Below the pieces are notes generated by a model, which worked only from the letters and a program-made list of their open reading frames with translations, was not told the DNA's origin and did no database searches. Shown piece by piece: positions 60,164 through 64,000 of a stretch of 64,000 bases of DNA. A program made the translations under genes and the position numbers. Positions within the stretch are counted from its first letter, which is position 1. Each line of letters opens with the position of its first letter. Source of the DNA: Tipula vernalis. Its lineage: Eukaryota; Arthropoda; Insecta; Diptera; Tipulidae. Where the stretch lies: positions 352,637,034 to 352,701,033 of the forward strand of contig OY282558.1 of NCBI GenBank assembly GCA_958295665.1, in the 5' to 3' direction.

Positions 60164-61960
60164 CTCAAGCACGGAAGAAAAGAGCATTACGAGCCTCAGA
60201 ATCAGACGAGCAACGAGCATTAAGGCTTGCAAATCTTAGAGTACATGCCGCTGAGACCCGTTCGTCTGAATCATCTGAACAATGAGAAGTGAGGTTAGAA
60301 ACTGATCGAATACGTACTACTCAGGCCCGTTCGTCTGAGACAACTGAGTAACGGGAAAAAATGTTGCAAAATGTTCGAATAGGCATCGCTCGATCAAGAC
60401 GAACACTGTACGCTGATTTAAATCTTGCTGCATTCCATTATGACAGTAATAATGATTACAGTCTTCATCCTTGGAAAAATGGATAAAATTTGCATTTATT
60501 GTAGCGCCCTCAAATTTAAGAACGAAACGCCAGGAATGTGCTGCGCCAATGGAAAAGTTTAACTGCCAGAATTACATCCACCACCCGAACCACTATCAAC
60601 GTTGCCATCAGGTGTTACACGTGAGTCGAAGAATTTCTTGGAAAACATCCGCAAATACAATTCATGTTTTCAAATGACATCGTTCGGTGCAACGAACATC
60701 GTGCGCGAAAATTACATGCCAACATTCAGAGTCCAAGGGCAAATTTATCATCGTGCCGGATCGCTGCTACCATTGCTGGACGCAGATCACAAGTTTCTTC
60801 AAATTTATTTCATGGCAAACAGTGATGAACAAATTGAACAACGATGTCATTATAATGCAGACAGTAGACGAGAAATCGTGGCTGCGTTACAAGCCCTTTT
60901 CGATCAACACAATGAATTAGTTCAGTTGTTTAAAACCGCCATTCAACGAATGCCAGCCGATGACTACGCAGTTGTAATTCGAGCAGACAAAAGACCCGTT
61001 GGCCAATACGAAAGACAGTTCAATGTACCAACAATCGATGAAGTGGCGATCGTGATAGTTGGCGAAGAATTCGAATCGCGCGACATAATTCTTCATCGCA
61101 GAAGTGGTGACGTTCAGCGAGTCTCCGATACTCATCGCTCAACAGACGAGGAAACGAATAAGAAAGTCAGTGCCATAAATTATTATTCGTATCGATTGAT
61201 GATTCATCAAGACGCTGAGAACCACATTCTGAAATGTCGACAATTGTTCCATCAATACATCGTCGACATGTACGCGAAGATTGAAACCGAACGACTCCTA
61301 TATATTCGATTGAATCAAACCGAGTTGCGTTCTGAAGAGTACATCCATTTACGAGACGCAATCGTTAATGATGGTAACGTGAATCCAAACGAATTAGGAA
61401 GAATGGTCATATTACCGTCTACATTCACGGGGAGTCCACGGCACATGCATGAATACGCACAAGATGCGATAACATACGTTCGCGCATATGGTCGTCTAGA
61501 TTTGTTCATCACATTTACATGCAATCCAACATGGGATGAAATTAAAGAACTTCTGTTAGCTGGACAATCATCTTCGGACCGCCATGACATTACCGCACGC
61601 GTATTTAAACAAAAATTGAAATCTTTGATGGATTTTATTATCAAGCATCACGTTTTCGGAGAGACACGCTGCTGGATGTATTCCATTGAATGGCAGAAAA
61701 GAGGATTGCCACATGCACATATTTTGGTTTGGTTAATCAACAAAATTACGCCAGATCAAATTGACCAAATCATCTCAGCAGAAATACCAGATAAGGACAT
61801 TGATCCAGACTTATTCGACGTCGTTACCAAAAATATGATTCATGGTCCACGTGGCGCATTCAACAACAATTCACCATGCATGTCTGAAGGGAAATGCACC
61901 TAACGATACCCAAGAAACTTGGTTTCTGATACCATCACTGGCAATTTTTATTTAGTAATA
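60164..61960 (+). pseudogene. Helitron N-terminal and HUH Rep region with a 433-codon open part
   Basis: The N-terminal part (60164-60600) has the RALRASESDEQRALRLAN-type repeat and the finger CIYCSALKFKNETPGMCCAN, with stops at about 60286, 60349 and 60562. From 60602 a 433-codon frame is open: [106 protein letters not shown]; and the HUH motif [11 protein letters not shown] near 61705. It ends at [12 protein letters not shown]; a few more in-frame residues (RYPRN) follow before homology is lost. No tyrosine motif or helicase remains. Confidence 0.88.
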
Positions 61961-62013
61961 AAATTTAAACCAAACTAATATTTCATTTATTTAAATTTAA
62001 TTTGACGTATAGG

Positions 62014-62085
62014 GGTCTGGCTAGACCCTTGTGTTTCCAATGTGAAAAGAAAATGTGGGGTTCACACAAGGGTTAATAAAGAGGC
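62014..62085. repeat. Pair of small inverted repeats
   Basis: GGGTCT-GGC-TAGACCC is immediately followed by ACCCTTGTGT ... ACACAAGGGT with a ~27-bp loop. They lie at the junction after the truncated Helitron. Confidence 0.45.
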
Positions 62086-62149
62086 AAAAACAACTACGAT
62101 AAGAAATGACCCAGCTCCAGTAATAACGGACATATGAGGATAGGGTTCG

Positions 62150-63020
62150 TTCGTTGTTAATCGGATTCCTCGAATTAAACATAGTATTAGATAATCTAAA
62201 GGATACACAACAGGGCTTACTTGACGTGGTCTACGATGCGCATCATGGGCTATTACACTCCTCAACACTTGCGCCAAATCAGTTAGAAGAGCAGTTATCA
62301 TTGATTCGTCAACACTTGCCAGCCTCCATCACCATTTCAGGCCATGATATCCATGGCCCCGTGTACATTTACCAAAGCATGAAAATTCGCAGTAGGGTAA
62401 CACAACAGGGTGTAATCACTGAAATTACTCTACCACTTTCATTCACGTGGAACTATACGTTGCTGTTAGTAGTTCTCGTACCAGATACACAACACGGTAC
62501 TACCCAGTCACAAATTATCACCTGAACCGAATATCTCGCCATAGATGACCGCAAGGAACATTTCGCAACAATGACAAGAGATGATATGAACCGTTGTCAA
62601 ATTTTTAAGCCAACCCAATTCCTATGCGAAATTTCACCAATTTTGAGCACATTATACAACCAAGAGCTATGCAAATTATCCATACTACAACGAAACAAAA
62701 ATCTACACATCATACGCTGGAGCAAGATGATGAACGCAACCAACACTTGGATTAAGCTCCACGCGCCTAATCAATGGATTAGTACCACACGAAAGTACGG
62801 CTGATGTCATCTGCAATCACGGTATCCAACCATATACCTTCAAGAACTCTGGACTAATAAGGATTGGTAGTCACCTAAAGGACTTCAGCTCATACATAAG
62901 GAACAAGACGAGTGTGAACAATTCGCTAGAGCTAATTACTACACCAGCAACAGGCGATCTCGAAAGAAGTGAGGACGTTCTACCAGATCAGAACTTCCAC
63001 CAATTCACATACATTTTCGA
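62150..63020 (+). pseudogene. Env-like remnant (insect retroelement, Baculo_F-type)
   Basis: The largest frame (62154-62525) carries LLDVVYDAHHGLLHSSTLAP and NQLEEQLSLIRQHLP, the pattern of the middle of insect retroelement envelope proteins related to baculovirus F. The next segments (62530-62800: DDMNRCQIFKPTQFLCEISP, ELCKLSILQRNKNLH, NATNTWIKLHAPNQWISTT) and a shifted CNHGIQPYTFKNSGLIRIGS fit the Cys-spaced distal part. Stops and frameshifts break it. No gag-pol is adjacent, and fusion or membrane segments are not discernible. Assignment is by pattern from memory. Confidence 0.5.
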
Positions 63021-63230
63021 TGTTTTACCCGTTTCAATGTTTTACCCGTCCTCCGGTTTATTTAGTGTTGCTACAGCAAGAGGGTCTTCTTTAGCGGATC
63101 TTCTTTTCCACAAATCAAATCTGTAGTATATCGACATAACTAACAAAAACAATACCGAGACTGATGGTCTTCTAATCTCGCCAATCTCAGAAGGCAAGGA
63201 CCAAGGAGGATCATCTAATTGGAGAAGAGT

Positions 63231-63405
63231 GGTTTTTAAATCTTCAATGTTTGTTAGTTTTGTTTTGTAAATATCTAGTAATGTTAAACCTAGAGACCTT
63301 GGTGGCCATTCAATTGTACCTCTTCTACCAATTAAATGTCTTGTAAATCGGTCATCTAAGCATTTCAATGGGTAGCCTATAGTGAGACGAAGTACGATCT
63401 TGCTG
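63231..63405 (-). pseudogene. Scrap of a DDE_3-type transposase
   Basis: The minus-strand frame has DDRFTRHLIGRRGTIEWPPR then SLGLTLLDI and YKTKLTNIEDLKT, the catalytic C-terminal block of the same broad transposase class as at 16707-16860. A shifted QQDRTSSHY-like piece precedes it. Only about 60 codons remain. Confidence 0.6.
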
Positions 63406-64000
63406 AAATTGTATTATGTTTTGGTTAAGTTCTATATTACCATATTCGTCATTCTTGCTCATTCATTCATATTAACATTCATCAATTCATTCAATTTTTA
63501 CATTCACTCACCACCACCTGTTCGCATGCGAACCCATATAAAACCAAACGAACACACCTATTCAATATTTCCAGACATACCAACGTAGCGACGCAAAACA
63601 AGAAAAACGCATAACATATTATTTTTATTCGATTTTGTTTATAACGATAAATTTATAATATAATACCGGTGGTGGTGGAAAATAATATTTAGTGTAATCG
63701 TAATTGAATATCGCATAAAATAAAATAATCTTCTAATGAAGCACATGCGAAATTAATCGAGTGTTTTTTTTATTTTATTTACTAAATTATCCAAGTAAAA
63801 CCTCGATAAGTTTCTCCTAGCATTTTTTGATATGTTTCACCTGTCAAATTTTCATAAATAAATAGAGTTCCAATAATCACGTTACCAAACATATATCAGG
63901 CCAGACTTTTAATTTCTCTGACCATTTCGTCTGGCGTTCAGTGAAAATCTAAGGATTTTCATGATGCGGCAGGTATGTTTGTACACAAATTCGCTGGATG
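63406..64000. other. Gene-free window end
   Basis: AT-rich. TATAAAACCAAACGAAC (about 63537) could be a promoter-like or LTR-like TATA region, but no partner was found. No supported gene. Confidence 0.35.

Larger units (their letters stand above)
56757..61960 (+). mobile_element. Second Helitron (plus strand), 3'-truncated, with nested insertions
   Basis: The 5' end is a TC start followed by TATATATGTATGTATATATA and AAAATGAATGTTTGTCTGTG, a common start of insect Helitrons. Its non-coding leader is interrupted at 57044-59777 by a hAT-like element and resumes at 59786. Rep coding sequence follows. After about 61940 the sequence is no longer Helitron-like, and the tyrosine motif, helicase and 3' hairpin are missing. 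Confidence 0.75.

Noticed and set aside
61315..61644. 109-codon minus-strand gene
   Set aside because: Antisense to the Helitron Rep frame, which carries the recognisable motifs.

Overview
The window looks like a repeat-dense, AT-rich insect genome, most likely a fly-type (dipteran) nuclear chromosome. That inference rests on an errantivirus-like Ty3/gypsy element with an env region, Jockey-type LINE, Helitron, hAT and PIF/Harbinger elements, and very short GT-AG introns (56-96 nt). I see no intact host gene, rRNA, CRISPR array or prokaryotic feature. Nearly every recognisable coding sequence belongs to a transposable element (TE) or is a broken host-gene fragment.

Left third (1-24.8 kb): a degenerate hAT element (85-2173), a solo LTR with a 4-bp target-site duplication (TSD) (2770-3249), two palindromic MITEs, and a 1.7-kb terminal-inverted-repeat (TIR) element (4839-6564) carrying a decayed, still intron-bearing copy of ribosomal protein S7. 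Next come an almost intact PIF/Harbinger element (8431-11301, TSD TAA, MADF gene plus transposase with one stop codon), two unidentified host-like coding fragments (7.9 and 13.2 kb), and a 4.8-kb element with giant inverted arms around a DDE transposase remnant (13909-18689, TSD CAG). A 5'-truncated Ty3/gypsy element (18.94-23 kb) ends this part, with a Harbinger-type MITE in its tail.

Middle (25-46.7 kb): a hAT C-terminal fragment and a 3.7-kb gene-free AT-rich stretch. An errantivirus-like gypsy element (30.3-42.5 kb) follows; its pol is split by a 6.2-kb array of ~184/188-bp repeats that is inverted at its right end, like a foldback element with tandem-repeat arms. A minus-strand Helitron with decayed Rep and helicase parts occupies 42715-46676.

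Right third (46.7-64 kb): a minus-strand uncharacterised transposase-like protein remnant (48.3-50.2 kb) and a Jockey-clade LINE (50.6-55.26 kb) interrupted by a 256-bp MITE. A second Helitron (from 56757) is broken by a hAT-like element, which is itself broken by a Harbinger-like element with TSD CTG (three-level nesting). An env-like remnant and a DDE transposase scrap close the window.

The genes do not form a pathway; the window is a stratified TE graveyard. The most notable points are the RpS7 capture, the foldback-like satellite array inside pol, a group of three elements sharing CWG TSDs and similar termini, and the unclassified transposase-like protein at 48-50 kb.
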